This document shows positions 26,099 to 39,200 of a stretch of DNA of 64,000 nt, one piece after another. Position 1 is the first letter of the stretch. Each line of letters opens with the position of its first letter. Location: positions 7,244,176 through 7,308,175 of the forward strand of contig NC_045144.1 in the NCBI RefSeq assembly GCF_008831285.2. Reading direction: 5' to 3'. The translations under genes and the position numbers were made by a program. The notes under the pieces were generated by a model. The model was not told the origin of the DNA. It saw nothing but the letters and a program-made list of their open reading frames with translations, and searched no databases. The stretch is from Nymphaea colorata (lineage: Eukaryota; Streptophyta; Magnoliopsida; Nymphaeales; Nymphaeaceae).

Positions 26099-26869
26099 TA
26101 CTTTTTAAAATGCTTAAGAATTAATAAATTAGTGAATAGTGAGTGGCAATTGGCACCACTGTATTGAAAAGTACCCCTGTAACCAACAAATTGAATTAAT
26201 TTGTCGACCAATTCAGTTTGATTTATACAACACTGCCTCCCAAGTCGAAGAAGGTCACCAATTAAAAGCACTGCTATTAAAATCGGTCTGAATCGGCCGA
26301 TTCAAATCAAACCGGTGACATCCAAATCAGCCGCCTTACCGGAATCCGGCAACTGAATTGACCATACGACAGTGGTTAAAAGTCTTCAACGGACAGCAAT
26401 CAAACGACTTCTTAGGTTTAAGTCCATCTCTCCGAGAAAAAAAACAAAAAGGAAAGAAAGAGGTAGAAACTGACTTGAACAAGACAAAGATTGGTGCTGG
26501 CTGATACTGAAAAAGATATTATTCTTTTCAATCCATTTTCAATCCATGGAGTAGTCGAGTTGATGGTTCAGAGGGCTCCAGTTCAACTTTGGGCCTTTTT
26601 CAAAGGGAATATTCAATCTAGTTTGGCACGGCATTGGACTCTATATTCAACTTACCAACAGGGGTAGATGTAGATGTGATATCATTGCCATGCATAGGCT
26701 TTGTTTTGGATCTTATCGGATATATCTAATGAATCTACACCCGAAATCTGAAAGCTCATTCTCACAAATTGGATGGCGGCGGCCGTTGATGCATACAAGA
26801 GTTTGATAGCCTCGGATTTGAGATCATTAAAAATATGAGGATTTAAAAATATTTTAAAACTGTTTTCTT

Positions 26870-27065
26870 ATTTTAATCGGGCCGGGGCTTGCGAGTATCG
26901 GGTATCAGGCCCGGGCTTGGGTTTTGGGCATCAGGCCAACCTAGGCCTAGGCTCTCGTTTTGAGTGTTGGGCAGACCCAGGCCTAGGCTCCGGTTTCAGG
27001 CATTGGGCAAACCCAGGCCTAGCTCTTATCGGGCCGGGCCGGATGGGCCGATGCCCAGGTCTGTT
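26870..27065. repeat. GGGCC/AGGCCTAGG-rich degenerate tandem repeat
   Basis: Repeated words GGGCCGGGC, CCCAGGCCTAGGCTC and GGGCATCAGGC recur at roughly 45 bp intervals, which is very GC-rich against the background. No coding potential was recognised. Confidence 0.6.
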
Positions 27066-27099
27066 CCACACCCTTTAAGGACATGATTTGGTAACTGAG

Positions 27100-27460
27100 T
27101 CTAATATGTGGATCCGATGCCATGACCAATTCCATAGCATACTGAGATCTGGGTTAGATCTGATTACAGCATTTGGATATCAGGTCGTAGTGTGTTTGCT
27201 AATAACCATGGATCTGAGGTCCGATTCCTCCTCTTTGTGGACTTAGATCCACAGTTTTTTTGTATCGTAACTTGGATCTGAAATCCACACTGCTGAGATC
27301 CGCTGTTTGTTAAAACTGCGGATCCCACGAATCATGGACTTATCAAACACACCAAAATCTGAAAATGAATCTGTATATGGACCAAGTTCTCATGTGAATC
27401 CGATTCCATGGCCTAATCCATAGCATACGTAGATTGGATCGGGTCGTGACATTTGGCTAT
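27100..27460. repeat. Direct repeat pair about 290 bp apart
   Basis: The segments at about 27103-27177 and 27392-27454 share ATGTG(G/A)ATCCGAT(G/T)CCATG, then CCATAGCATAC and CATTTGG in the same order. This may be the remains of a duplicated or terminal-repeat element. Confidence 0.45.
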
Positions 27461-28154
27461 GGACCTGAATCTAAGAGTCTAGAAGCGAAAAAGACGTTAG
27501 GTGCTGGCTTTTTCAAACTTAGGTTGAAAAGTTTTGGAGCTTTTAGGGTAACGTGATGGTCTGTTCTGATATGTGGAAAATTTGCAGTAAGGTCCAAACT
27601 TGCATGTGATCGCGGTGTTGACTTGGAGATGGATTGGATATAGCCTGTCAAATTACCCGAATCCACTTGCAGCCTGGACGCGACGCAGGTCAAACTGGAC
27701 ACGGCATAGGAAGATCCGGTCCAGGTTTGAATACATGAAGGGGTTGGAAACGGATACTTGGTATCGAACCTTAATTTAGCGCCGTCCAAACTTGGACGAA
27801 CTTGGGTTCACCAGCCCCATGAGATCCGAGTAAGTGCTTTATGGTCAATTGAAAATTTATTAACCATAGAAAAAAAAATTCTGACTCCACCCATGAACTA
27901 AATTTTTTATTCTTTTATAAAATAGCTTAATAAATTTCTTATATAAATAATTCTAATACATTTTCAATATGCTTTTAAATTACTTTGATTTTTTTTTTAC
28001 TAAATCGAAAACTTCTTGGCTTAGGATTGAAGTATATATATATATATATATATATATATAAGAAAATCGAATGATAACTCTGGCCACAACGGTAGGTCAT
28101 TTTTCTAATGCAACATGAGATAGATGGTTGACCAAAAAACATGGAGAGAAAACT

Positions 28155-28236
28155 AAGAACTAAAACTATATAACAAAAATACTCATCACCTTAACTAGGA
28201 ACTAAAACTATATAACAAAAATACTCATCACCTTCA
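28155..28236. repeat. Short tandem duplication, unit 42 bp
   Basis: ACTAAAACTATATAACAAAA, then ATACTCATCACCTT, occurs twice in tandem (from 28159 and from 28201). Confidence 0.85.
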
Positions 28237-28326
28237 TGCTTTATTTTTTTCTTTAACTGTCTATCATAGTTATATGTATGGGCAGCAAAAGTGACTCTAA
28301 AAAAGTATGGTCACCATTCAATTTTT

Positions 28327-28470
<144 letters not shown>

Positions 28471-29444
28471 TAAGGAATTTAAATAAACATAGTTGGATCC
28501 ATTTCATTTGTTTCAAATTCCGGCTGTACCCGATCGAATGCACAGAAATCAGGCCCCATTTGCGGCATAAGAGAGGCCTGTGAACAGTTTCAAAGCTCCC
28601 TATGGACTGTTGTGTTGCGGTCCAAGTCAAGGCTCCACATTTACGGGTCAAGTCAAAGTCTGGCAAGGCCCGGCTGATCCCACCGTCCACACTCCTTTCT
28701 TTCCCTCTCATTTTTCAACCAAGTGTCGTCTACCGACCCGGCCAGGGCATCTTCTAACAAAAAGAGAACAGAAGAAACCATGTCGTTTGGTGGATCCTCG
28801 CAGTCGCCATTATTTTAATAATTTCTTTAAGCTTACGGCGCTAGAACATGCAAACGGTTCAGACCCATTGGATCTAGATCCAATCTCTCCATAATTTTTT
28901 TTTCTCTCTCCAAGGGAGAGAGAGAGAGACTATTGTTTCATGTTGGTTATTCAAAAATTCAAACACTTCCTTTCAGTTTTTTTTTATAATGAAGCAAGAG
29001 ATTTCAAGAAACAAATACTGGACAAGCCGAACGATACAAACAGTCAAACAAAAGTTGAACATAAGAAGTGTTCATCCCTAAAATTGTCAAACATTGGGCA
29101 GAGAACATCATTGACAGGATAGATAAGACAATAGTATGATAGACAAGACGTCATTTTACATTACAGCTATCAAAGGACCTCATATAAAAATGAGCGTGAC
29201 AGTCCAATGACTTTTCATGTTGGTTTTTTATCTTTCGCAGTGTGATAGATAGCGCAACCGATCAAGCTGAGTGACATGTATGATGATGATGTCCTTGATT
29301 TGATTTTTGGAGGACTACTATCCTCATGGCATTGACGAGTGTCTAATGATTTCAACTTTAAATTTTTTCTGTCTTTCCTTCTCTTCTTTTTTATCTTCTC
29401 TCTCCCTTTCACGGATTGCCTATTCGTAAATGAGAGATCTCGGT

Positions 29445-29832
29445 AGGACTGCCCACGAGCCAAGTCGAGCTCCAGCATGGCCAGCTCGAGCTCAACTTGA
29501 CTACACAAAAATCAAGCTTGAACTTGACTCCTGTAATTCATTTAACTCGTTTCGGAGTTAACTCATGTAAGCATTAACTCTTTCAACTTGTTTAAGCGTT
29601 AACTCATCTGTAAAACCGGTTTTTGACAATATTATATAGAAGTACTGGTTTGCAAGGCAAGTCAAGGTTAAACGTGTCGAGTTTTTGAACTCGAACTCGA
29701 CTCATTTAGCGTTTTGAGTGTTATTGTAAGTTCGAACTCGGCTCACTTATAAAAGAGTCGAACATGAGCCGGGTTCCTAATTGGATATATCCGGTTCATT
29801 TATATTCGTGCTACATAGGGCAGTCCATGGAT
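29445..29832. mobile_element. Possible TIR element rich in GAGCTCGA/AACTCGA words
   Basis: GGACTGCCC near 29447-29455 pairs with GGGCAGTCC near 29818-29826. Inside are many copies of AACTCGACTCA-type words. A related sequence, same orientation, lies at about 31420-31750. No protein was recognised. Confidence 0.4.
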
Positions 29833-30482
29833 CGCGGCATTTGCCTGACTCGATCCGAAAAAAGAAAGTCGATGGGCATGGACATACAAAATCCCGATTC
29901 TAACCTCTTCGGGTATCAGAATTAACGAGGTTGACCTCCGGATTTGGGGAATTTAAGCACATAATTATAAAATGGCTTTTGAAATTACGCGGACCAAGTT
30001 TGACTATGTTCTGGAAATGACTCAAATACCCCCATTAGTTAAATGTAAGACTCTCCTCTTGTACAGGTAAAAATGAAACTTGGTAATATTTCACCCTATA
30101 AAGTTATCAAAATGCCCTTTGATAAAAAAAAGTTGAAACATGTCTGCTGGTGTTAAACTTAAATTAAGTTATTTATTATGAATTTTATAATGATTAAAAC
30201 ATATCATTTTATCTGGATTTTTTATATATTATTTATTGTATTATTACCTAATGTATAGTTTTTTATTTCAAAATTTTGTCAATATTTTCCTAAAAGATAT
30301 AACTAGAGATTTATTAAAGGGGTAAATAATGATTACTTTTATATGGTGGCTTGTGCTTGTGATTCCTTCAAACGATAACGTTTTTATTATTCGATTTGAG
30401 TAGTTAAGTTCCTTAAATGACCCAAACTCTTTTCGTGAATGTACTTTTGTAGAGTACAATAACTTAACTAATATTATGTCTA

Positions 30483-30543
30483 ATATGATTTACCATATTA
30501 AAATATATATAATTTACAAACAACATACACACACATTCTTTCC

Positions 30544-30580
<37 letters not shown>

Positions 30581-30648
30581 GATATGATTTACCATATTAA
30601 AATATATATAATTTACAAACAACATACATACACATTCTCTCTCTCTCT

Positions 30649-30738
<90 letters not shown>
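30483..30738. repeat. 99 bp tandem duplication with (CT)n(AT)n tails
   Basis: ATGATTTACCATATTAAAAT through CAAACAACATACA occurs from 30485 and again from 30584. Each copy is followed by CT repeats and then AT repeats. The second AT tract (about 30653-30738) is about 86 bp long. The ancestral microsatellite appears to have been copied with its flank. Confidence 0.9.
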
Positions 30739-30742
<4 letters not shown>

Positions 30743-31419
30743 GGTGATTCTAACTTTTAAGAGTCACTCAATCATTGAACCACAATATGCCGATTTATTA
30801 TGATGGACAATGAAATGAAAAACAAAAAGAAAAAGTTAACAAGCATTTTGGTGGTTTAGTATTAGTTTACACTTTTTTGTTTTCTTATTTTTGTGTAACA
30901 TCTCAACTTTAGATAGCCAGAGTCATATATATATATATATATATAGGGCTTGCATGAGCCCTAACCCCACTTTATTTTTTAATTTACGTATAAATTTTAG
31001 AAAATTTCATTTGTTTGATATAAAAATTTTAAAAAATGAACATGAAAAACAAAGCATTGAATGAACACAGAAAAGAGTGGGAAGATGTCCTTTGAAGCTT
31101 TCAATTCATCATGTGAATTGGTCTTGACCATTAATCTTTTTCAATATAAAGGATAGGGAGAAAATCAATGAGAAGAAATTGTAAATTAATATAATATAAC
31201 TAAAAGACCCAATTTTTTTTTACTATCTATCTTGAAAAGATTAATCGCTAAGAGGATTCCTTATTCGTTTATCACCTAAATCCTTTTTTTTTTTTTTTTT
31301 CAGAAAAGAGAACCCCAAAACCAAAAGGGAAAAGGGAGAAGGCATCTTTCTGTAAATGATCAAAATACCTTTATATTTTAAAAAATAAAGGAAATACCCT
31401 TCAATGAAGATTGTAAAAT

Positions 31420-31755
31420 AGTCTGAACGAGCGAGCTCAGCTCAAACTTGACTTGAGTTTTATGAGGTGAGCTTGAACCCAACTCGCTTAACTGAGTTCA
31501 AACTTGTGCTTGTTCTAAGCTTGTGTTTCTTAATATATGGTTCGTGTTTTAAGTTTCATAATTTTATTTAAGCCATTTTTAAGTTTTTGAAATTACGAAA
31601 ACAAGTATTAGTGTTAAACGAGTCTAATAAAGTTTAATAGGGTATAGTTCATCCAACTCAAACTCGACTTGTTTCAGTTAAGCTCAAACTCGACTCATTT
31701 AACTTACAACTAGAGCACCAGTCGAGCTTATCTGAGAGAGTTAGAGGCGAGCCAA
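31420..31755. repeat. Dispersed repeat related to 29445-29832
   Basis: Shares AACTCGACTCATTTA-type words and the same order of GAGCTCA...AACTTGACT motifs with the 29.4 kb element. Non-coding. Confidence 0.4.
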
Positions 31756-32085
31756 TCTTCAAACATTCCTAGATGTAAGTGCAAAAAGGAGAAAGTGGAA
31801 AAGATTTATTTTTAGAAAATGACCAAAATGCCAATCATTTCTATCTATCGCGGCTCACATGAGACTGTGTGAAGGGGTGTAAACAGGAAAATTCTTTTTG
31901 CAAAATGGCCGAAATACCCATTATTTTAAAAATGACTGAAATGCCCCATGAGGGGTCGAACGTGCCTGCCTAGATGCGATATTCTCACATCTTGTGAACT
32001 AGTCAAAATGCTAAATGTAACACACATGTTTGACCCTTTGTACAGTCTCACGTGAGGGGCATTTTAGTTATTTTGAAAAGGAAGG

Positions 32086-33160
32086 TTTTTTCTATTTTTC
32101 ATAAGGCTTGTTCTATTTTTTTATTTTTACCCTCATACAGCAGCTGCGCTATGTTTTGCCTGATTGCTTATCACCTTTCTGTAAATGTTTTTTTATGGTC
32201 CACATGTCGTTGTTGCATTTTAATTGTTCCGAGTGATTATCGCATCATTGTGAACACAATCTTATTTGTGTATCATAAAACGAATCATACAGTTGCGTTA
32301 TTGCAATTTGTTTTTTCTGACTGCTTATGACTGCTTATTGTATCTTAGTAAATATATTTTTCTTGTAAAACGAGTCTATGTAATTGAGTTAATTGTTCCG
32401 GGTGCTTATTAAGATCTTATAATTGTTCCGGATAATTTTTTTTATTTTTCATAAGGCTTGTTCTATTTTTTTATTTTTACCCTCATACAGCAGCTGCGCT
32501 ATGTTTTGCCTGATTGCCTTTCTGTAAATGCTTTTTTATGGTCCACATGTCGTTGTTGCATTTTAATTGTTCCGAGTGATTATCGCACCATTGTGAACAC
32601 GATGTTATTCGTGTGTATCATAAAGCGAATCATGCAGTTGCGTTATTGCAATTTGTTTTTTCTGACTGCTTATTGCATCTTAGTAAATGTATTTTTCTTG
32701 TAAAACCAGTCCATGTAACTGCATTAATTGTTCCGGGTGCTTATTAAGATCTTATAATTGTTCCGGGTAATTTTTTATATTTTTCATAAGGCTTGTTCTA
32801 TTTTTTTTATTTTTACCCTCATACAGCAACTGCGCTATGTTTTGCCTGATTGCTTGTCACCTTTCTGTAAATGTTTTTTTATAGTCCACATGTCGTTGTT
32901 GCATTTTAATTGTTCCGATTGATTATCGCACCATTGTGAACACGATCTTATTCGTGTGTATCATAAAGCGAATCATGCAGTTGCGTTATTGCAATTTGTT
33001 TTTTCTGACTGCTTATTACATCTTAGTAAATGTATTTTTCTTGTAAAACCAGTCCATGTAACTGCATTAATTGTTCCGGGTGCTTATTAAGATCTTGTAA
33101 ACACGGTTTTATTTTATTGTACTTTACAACGGACCCTACAGGTGCGTTATTGCATGGTTT
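32086..33160. repeat. Tandem array, three copies of a ~340 bp unit plus partial fourth
   Basis: The unit begins near TTTTTCATAAGGCTTGTTCT, with copies starting at about 32095, 32445 and 32780. Each contains ACCCTCATACAGCA, CTGCGCTATGTTTTGCCTGA, GTCCACATGTCGTTGTTGCA, TTAATTGTTCCGAGTGATTA and TTCTGACTGCTTATTG, and ends near TGTTCCGGGTGCTTATTAAG. A decayed fourth copy (about 33085-33155) repeats CTTGTAAACACG...TGCGTTATTGCA. Open frames within it (32052-32330, 32458-32703) merely reflect the repeat and match no known protein. Confidence 0.9.
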
Positions 33161-33609
33161 TTTAGAGTGACATTTTGGTCATTTATGGTACTGAAAATGC
33201 AACTTCTGCAATTTGAGGCCAAATATGTAACCCTTCCCTCCCTGTCTTAGGGTGCCTCACGCAGCCTTTCGTGAAGGGCATTGTAATAATTCTAAAAAGC
33301 AAATGAATATTTCAGTCATTTTACGACAAAATTTTTTCTTCTTCTTATTATTTTCTTTTTAATGGATCTATATTTTAAAATATGAGGGTATTTTGGTCAT
33401 TCCAAGCCCTAAAACAGATTGCATGTCGAGGCACAAAGGCATAACCTTCTCCATTGCCTATTTAAGTTTGTATGGGAGGCATTTCAGGTATTCTTAAAAA
33501 AGCGACAGATATTTCAATCATTTTACAAAATAAACATTTTTCTCCATTTGTTAAAAGAAAAGGGCATTTTGTGGCGAACAGAACTGTTATGTTCGGTCTC
33601 AAACATATA

Positions 33610-33922
33610 TAGTGACAAATAACGTTTCAAAGTTTTAAACGGCGAGGTTTTTCTTGGGTATATTGTGACGGGTTTGAGAATATGAAAAAAAAAAACAGTT
33701 TTTTTAAAAAATTTAAAAACTAAAAATAAGAAAAATTAAAATTAAAAGATAAGTAGATTTACAACAAATAAAAAATGAAAAATAACACAAACACGTTTTT
33801 TTTTTTCGTTCTTCATGTTTTTTTTTTCAAAAAAATGTGTTTTTTAAGTTTTAAAGGGAATTTCATTTTCTCGGGCTTTTGTTCGCGTTTTTTTCCACAA
33901 TAATGCGTTTTTTGTGACTGAT
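33610..33922. mobile_element. TIR element, family TCACAAAA, copy B
   Basis: The left end TATATAGTGACAAATAACG (33605-33623) matches the reverse complement of the right end, TATATCAGTCACAAAAAACG. The interior is A- and T-rich with paired poly-A and poly-T runs (33680-33850) able to fold back. Size is about 310 bp, like copy A. Confidence 0.55.
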
Positions 33923-34843
33923 ATATACTAACTGATCTTTGTTGGGCGGGCAACATCTCTCAATTTTCTCAATTTCAATGAAGTGGCAACAATTTTCGAC
34001 GTGTTCTAATCGACCATAGAAAGATGGATTTTTGGTCGTGGAAATGGTAGACAATAATTGAGCTTTCTTTTTGGTCGAAGAATGAATTCCTTTGAGACAA
34101 ATATTTAGCTTTTACCCTTTTTGTGCTGTAAGTAAGGATAATTTAGAACTTTTTGGTCTCTATGAGATGAAGTTTGCTTGGTTCCCATTAAGCTGCCATA
34201 AGTTGATTTAACAACATTTTCTGCACCACAATTTTTAAAGAGTTTCTCAGTTGTTGCCATTAAAGTGCTTACTGACTGTAGTTTGACAAATCAAACAAAT
34301 TTGAAATAAGTTTTGACTTTTTATTTGAGAAATAAAAGTGTCTCTATTTACCTGTTTGACTTTGATTTTCAAAAATTATTCCAACGTCAAAGATCTTATG
34401 TTCATCACCATATCTTATTTGAATTTTCAACCACCATTAGATTTATTTCAATATATATATATATATTAATTATTAATTCGTCGACTTACATACAAGGGAA
34501 CAAGAGCAATTTCTTTTACATTTTTTCCTTACATTCAAAGGCGGTTTGGTTAGATTCTTTACAGAACCTTTTTGTATAAAAAGTTATCCATTTATCCATT
34601 TTCATCTTCCAATCTTAGGCAGGTTACTTTAAACCGCATAAAACTCTCTTTTTTAGAAAATTTTACCTTAAACTGTTGGAAGAAAATAAGAACAAATGAA
34701 ATGAAATTTTTTCATGATATAGTATTAATTAACAACTTTTATCCTTTTTTTTATCAACCATCAGCATATAAAAATCAAGTTCTTTATGCGTGTAATACCC
34801 AAAGGTCTGACACCCACCAAAATCTCTCTCTCTCACTTTCTCT

Positions 34844-34844
<1 letters not shown>

Positions 34845-34888
<44 letters not shown>

Positions 34889-35139
34889 CCAGAAATTTTG
34901 AAATCAGCTGGCCATCTTTATGACCTGTGGTGACTTTTTTTAAAAAAAAAAAAAGTTTATGTCATTAAAACCCATCACAAAAAGTGTATTTGCTTGGATA
35001 TGGTTTTTAGCATAAAAAATATACATTTTGTTATAGTTTTTACTGATGCAAAATAAAAAATATAACTATTCAGCCATAGAGATAATTTCAATATATGCAT
35101 AAAATTATGCGAGTAATTAGTAAATCCCACACCATTAGG

Positions 35140-35213
<74 letters not shown>
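34845..35213. repeat. (TA)n, (CA)n and (TA)n microsatellites
   Basis: A TA tract lies at about 34849-34884. A CA tract at about 35142-35177 runs straight into a TA tract at about 35181-35213. No gene is seen in 33.9-35.87 kb. Confidence 0.9.
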
Positions 35214-35218
<5 letters not shown>

Positions 35219-35876
35219 CATGAGTAATTGCTTAATCACAGACCATTAGGTCAGATAATAACCAGGCCCTTCAAATTTTTATTAAAAAATACTTTAAATG
35301 AAACATAAACATCCTAATATAATTACAAATACTATTTTAATATAAACATGCTTTGTTTCAAATCACTTTTACAAAAAAGTGAACTTTTCTGCTATCAAAT
35401 TGTTGATGTCATCGATGTGATGAGAGCAGTTCATTTTTACTTATAAGAACACAACTAAACTTCGAAAAATGATTAACTTAATAAATAATTTTCATTAGCT
35501 GATTTTTAAGATCATACCAATAAGGTTACATTGCAAGAAAAATACTTTAATTATCACATTTAAGCCATCCAAGCCATTAACGATGTGGGACCTACCAATT
35601 TCCCTTTATAACCACACTTGTGGGGTAGCCAATTATCAATTATTTTCTCTAGTCATAAATCCTTGAAAGGCTTATTTGCTATGGTACTGTTCTAACCTGT
35701 TTTTATTATGACTTTTGTCAAGTTGACTCAAATAATGTGATTACCGATCTGCCTAACCCCAGTTCTCTATCTCAAAAAGAAAAAAATAAAGACCTTAAGT
35801 TCTTTCTACCTACCAAGGAAAAAGACCCTTAGTTTTTTCTGCCTCACAGGAGGTACAAAGAAGTTGAAACTGCTTT

Positions 35877-35882
35877 TTTATT
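35877..35882 (-). terminator. Candidate TAF1 poly(A) signal
   Basis: AATAAA on the minus strand lies about 45 nt after the TAF1 stop codon. The cleavage site cannot be placed from sequence. Confidence 0.45.
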
Positions 35883-35926
35883 ACTTTTGAAAGAAAAAAA
35901 ATATTTGTGTTAATTTACATTGGACA

Positions 35927-36289
35927 TTAAGTATCCCTATATTCAATTCCAGCCTCAGCATCTGCCAAGGCATACCTATTCTCATCCAACATATCGTCAC
36001 AGATTTCCAAAAGTTGATCTGCAAGGGGAGGAATTCCGGGATTGCGGCCGTCGTTATACTTGTGGGCATTGTAAGAAATCTGCCAAACGTCATGCCTGAA
36101 TTCGTCGCTAGACTTGTACTCCATTCTCCTAACCTTTTCCTTAATGGTAGCGAGATCCATTGGGTGAGCGATAATGTCAAGATAATCTGGGGCCTCTTTC
36201 TTTGATACAGGCTTCAAGAAGAGATAGGAGACATCATACTGCTCCTTTAGCCTCTCCACTATGTTCTCAAGAATGTTAGATAAGCCCAC
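35927..36289 (-). other. TAF1: TAF1 last exon: bromodomain
   Basis: 363 nt including the TAA stop (35927-35929), residues about 1753-1872. GLSNILENIVERLKEQYDVS and YLFLKPVSKKEAPDYLDII lead into HPMDLATIKEKV (ZA loop). FRHDVWQISYNAHKYNDGRN follows and carries the conserved YN...YN Asn that contacts acetyl-lysine. PGIPPLADQLLEICDDML ends the fold. Plant TAF1 has one bromodomain where animal TAF1 has two. All key residues are intact. Confidence 0.97.
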
Positions 36290-39200
36290 CTGCAGACAAA
36301 AAGACAATGGTTGGAGTCGTCACTTCAATCTGTCTGCAACTCACTAGCAGTCATCATCATCATCATCATCATATCAAATTACAGGAAGGAAATGCAAAAA
36401 AAGGAAAAAAGAGCTACAGTTAGAACTCCCCAACAAAATATCAGAGAGTTATAACACATTACCAGCATAATGGGACCACTTGAACCTAAACTAATGTTCA
36501 ATTTTTGTCAACGGGATTAAAACACATTATCAGCAGAATGAGACCACTTCAACCTAAACTAATTTTCAACTTTTGTCAATCGGCCACTTGAACTTCAAAA
36601 GGCAAAAAATGCCAGATCATCAGCTACCAGATTAATCATTACCACCTAGGGAACAAATTTCTAATATCCATGGTTCAGCCGTTTGCCTTCGAGAAAAGAA
36701 GCATTTACTGCACTTCCATTTTGCAGATGGAAAATGAAGTGCATGTGTTATACAAGCGATCCACAAAATCAAATTCAAGATGGGTTCATCAACTTTTTAA
36801 GTAAAGGATAAAACGAACATACGTTGCCTATGTGTTGGCATACACGCCCTGATGTGAAATTGCTATCTTAAACCAATGTATGTAGCCTGAAAATGAAGGG
36901 TATTATACAGTTTCAAGTCAAAGAATGCTGCTAGAGCCCAGCAGCACCGAACAAGAACTTTTTCACCAAGATAGACCAACATTTCAACAAATTAAGCTAG
37001 GTACTTCCATGGAAAAAAGCTTCAACAAAGTTTCTCTTCAGGACAAAGCAAATAGCTGTAAACCAGAACGGGGAGGCATCAACAACTTGGCTTGCTTCTA
37101 CTTGACTGCAAGCATGCGATGTGATCCTATGATTCATTGACCAAAATACTCAAACTAGCGACATTCAACTAGATTCAACCACTGCTACGGTTGTGATATT
37201 TAAGCATTTCAAGACAAATATAATTGAGTTATTTGAAAATATCAGGCTGAAAAGTATCAAAATTCATAAAATACTCTATTAATTTCTGAAGGGATCATAC
37301 TTCAAAATTTAAATTTTTTCAAAATGCATGCTATAAACTTGGAAGAGTTGTTTATTTTTCTTTCAATTTCATCACTGGAATTTTGAGGGCGTTGACATCT
37401 TAAGCATATACAAGAAAAAGAAATTCACCTCTCCACCCCTTCGACGCTTTGTCTGCTGGATATGATCTAATGCATGGCGTCCAACCTCAGGTAAAGGCCG
37501 TCGTTTGGCTGCTCGATCCCTCTCTGGTATCCTTCTCTCTTTACTGTTTAACGTTTGGTCATCAACACGAACATCACCTAGCTGCGGCAGCTTCTTCTTC
37601 TTCTTCTTCAACTTGCCCTTCTTGTGGGTAACAACATCCCTACTCCTAGCTTCACTGTACCTCTTGCATTCAGCAGCTATTCTTTCTTGTTGTTCACGCA
37701 TCTTTCTTTTGGTTTCTTCAAACATCTTCTTCTGTCTTGCTTCCTCCCTTTCCAATTCTTCCTTTCTCAGTCTTTCCTCTCTTTCCCATGATCTTTCTTC
37801 AACAATCTTCCTACTTACTGCTACTTCTGCCAGTCTCTTACTTTCTTTCTTCTGCAGTTTGTCTAAGTTCAACATTTCAGACTTTTTTTCCTTTTTCAAT
37901 GATTGCTGCTTCATTTCAACGACCATCTTGCTCGGCAACTTTTCCATTTCTGCTACTATTTTAGGTTGCTTAATGATAATTTTCTTTGGACGTTGGCTTT
38001 TATCCATTTCTGCAGGTTTCTGAATAGAAAGAGCAGTACCAGAAGGTTCAGTTTGGATATCTTCTGATTTCATTTTGCTGGAACTGGAGAGTTTAATCTT
38101 ACTGATCTTGGCAACACCTTTATCTACAGCATCTGAAGTAGCAGGTTTTTGATTTTCAAGAATTCTTGCCTCAGATACATTCTTATCGTTAGGTTTATCA
38201 ACACCACTGCATTTGAACTTCAAGGGAAGCAACTTGGCCCCTGGTTTTTCGGCATTTTCTGTTTCTAGCAGTACTTTGTTCAAGGATTTTGAAAGCAACT
38301 TCTTGCTAGTAGTTTTTGGTACAAGAGCTGATGTTTCAAGAGGAGGTTTCCCTGAAGCATCATCACGTTCTACATTCTCAACATGTTTTTCTGGTTCTTC
38401 TCCATACTTGGGGCAATTCTTGTTGGTGCGCATATGTCCTAGCTGTTCCACCCAACGGTTAAATGATACAGAAGGAAGGTCATCTGCAAAAAACAAATAG
38501 TTCTAGGATATAACTCACATACCTGACCGCATGCACCACAAACAAAGCTTTCTCTGACTGGTTTATCACTGTGCTTCTTTCCGCTAAATACCTAGTCATT
38601 CAAAAATCAATTAAATACATGCACTTCAAACTAGCAATGGGAACTTTTACTGAAAAACTAAATCTGATCACCACACAATGAAAAAAAGGAATCATGTTAA
38701 AAACTTAAAGCCGCCAAGATGATAGTGCTGCAGAATCTGCAGATAGTTCCTGCCAGCAGGGAAGTACATTAAACAGTGTGCAACTATATCATGCATGAGA
38801 GAGAGAGAGAGAGAGAGAGAGATCTAGTTATATATTGGACGCAAATAAAAGTGAAAGCATTCTCAAAGTTCATGGGGGCCACTACAATGATACTACTCCA
38901 GAATCATATAGGCACATGAATACCTGTCAGCATGAAATTACCCAATAGGTATTAACCTATGGAGGGTAGAGTAGTGTGAATCTGCAGGGTGATGCATGTT
39001 TTTGTTGAAATATATTTGCTAGGAAGATCATCCTCTCCCCAAGATATGGAGGAACTAGATCAGACAAAAGAGGGATTCTAGTTTGTAAAATAGTTAGTGA
39101 AACAATAGCCGGCATTGAGATCTCATTCAGAGAAAAAAAATATAAAATGTTAGGAGTTTCTCTCTGTCTCCTGTATGGAAGATCCCAACTTGAGAAGCAA

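Noticed and set aside
32052-32703. Two similar Cys/Phe-rich frames (92 and 81 codons)
   Set aside because: Copies of the tandem repeat unit. The frame is not kept in the third copy, and no start context or domain supports coding.
37505-38023. 172-codon plus-strand frame rich in Ser, Leu and Phe
   Set aside because: Shadow of the Lys/Glu-rich TAF1 exon 21 on the opposite strand.
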